From an uncultured Tepidimonas sp. (GTDB lineage Bacteria > Pseudomonadota > Gammaproteobacteria > Burkholderiales > Burkholderiaceae_C), in assembly GCA_937949455.1 (NCBI GenBank), contig CALEDU010000052.1, positions 1-7,737 of the forward strand: a stretch of DNA of 7,737 nt. Reading direction: 5' to 3'. Positions 7,350 to 7,737 of the stretch are shown piece after piece (position 1 is the first letter of the stretch; every line of letters begins with the position of its first letter). The translations under genes and the position numbers were made by a program. The notes under the pieces were generated by a model. That model was not told where the DNA came from. It saw nothing but the letters and a program-made list of their open reading frames with translations, and made no database searches.

Positions 7350-7737
7350 ACGCTCCGCCTCAATCCGTTTTCCCAACGCTGGGACAACTCCTCGACGAGG
7401 CCGAGCAGCGCCTGTCCGAAGCGAATGTGAGCTTCGGCCACGGCACCACCAACGCCCGGGACGAAGCTGCCTGGCTGGTGCTGTGGCGGCTGGGTCGGCC
7501 GCTCGATCTGGATCTGCACGCCCACGCCGCCGACCCCGTGGCAGCTGGCGACGCCGAGGCGGTGCGCGCACTGATCGACACCCGCATCCGCACCCGCAAA
7601 CCGGCCGCCTACCTCACCGGCGAAGCCTGGCTGCAAGGCGTGCCGTTTTTCGTGGATGAACGCGTGATCGTGCCGCGCAGTTTCATCGCCGAGCTGATCG
7701 CCGCTGCCCCACAGGCCGACCCCATCGACCCCTGGCT
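7346..7737 (+). CDS. prmB: Ribosomal protein L3 N5-glutamine methyltransferase PrmB, N-terminal part (truncated by window end)
   Basis: SAM-dependent methyltransferase that modifies a glutamine of ribosomal protein L3. The first 130 codons are visible with no stop; the family is about 300 residues, so over half lies beyond the window, including the SAM-binding loop and the NPPY active-site motif. The visible part is the helical N-terminal substrate-binding domain (LGQLLDEAEQRL, then TTNARDEAAWLVL), followed by the linker KPAAYLTGEAWLQGVPFFVD (85-104) and VPRSFIAELI (109-118). The PRSxIAELI end distinguishes PrmB from the release-factor methyltransferase PrmC/HemK, which has PRPETE there. The start is the ATG overlapping the upstream stop, with a Shine-Dalgarno at 7332-7337. 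GC returns to the high level of the dap genes. prmB next to dapE is a gene order I recall from other betaproteobacteria. Confidence 0.93.
   Translation, partial: MNAPPQSVFPTLGQLLDEAEQRLSEANVSFGHGTTNARDEAAWLVLWRLGRPLDLDLHAHAADPVAAGDAEAVRALIDTRIRTRKPAAYLTGEAWLQGVPFFVDERVIVPRSFIAELIAAAPQADPIDPW

Noticed and set aside
7250..7636. Minus-strand open frame of 128 codons opposite the start of prmB
   Set aside because: Shadow of prmB and of the end of the YkuD gene, with no recognisable domain.

Overview
The window is a compact, almost fully coding stretch of a GC-rich proteobacterial chromosome. The order smc (divergent) / dapC-dapD-x-dapE-...-prmB, the presence of a dedicated DapC, and a PilU-type ATPase point to Betaproteobacteria, Burkholderiales, probably a Comamonadaceae or Rubrivivax/Leptothrix-like lineage. 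The group call rests on remembered gene order and protein resemblance, not on a database search.

Layout. (1) 1-162, minus strand: the first 54 codons of smc, the chromosome condensation ATPase. (2) 163-205: a 43-bp divergent gap that must carry the start signals of both smc and dapC. (3) 206-4750, plus strand: dapC, dapD, a PilU-like retraction ATPase gene and dapE. DapD, DapC and DapE catalyse three consecutive steps of the succinylase branch of diaminopimelate/lysine synthesis. (4) 4747-7349: two cell-envelope genes of clearly lower GC. The first encodes an exported TPR protein and the second a membrane-anchored L,D-transpeptidase-fold (YkuD, Csd6/DpaA-like) enzyme. Both end in the same ~108-residue NTF2-like domain. 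(5) 7346-7737: the start of prmB, the ribosomal protein L3 glutamine methyltransferase, cut by the window edge.

How it fits together. From dapC to prmB all genes share one strand. Gaps are at most 43 nt, and there are two 4-nt ATGA stop/start overlaps (dapE/TPR gene and L,D-transpeptidase gene/prmB), so one or a few overlapping transcripts are likely. The Dap enzymes supply diaminopimelate, the residue of the peptidoglycan stem peptide on which YkuD-fold L,D-transpeptidases and carboxypeptidases act. The window therefore couples synthesis of a wall building block with a probable wall-editing pair. The PilU-like motor gene is the functional outsider.

The most interesting point is the TPR/L,D-transpeptidase pair. 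The two neighbours share a near-colinear C-terminal domain, lie in a GC trough, and are joined by translational overlaps to the housekeeping genes on both sides. I saw no mobile element, CRISPR array, tRNA, rRNA or convincing terminator.
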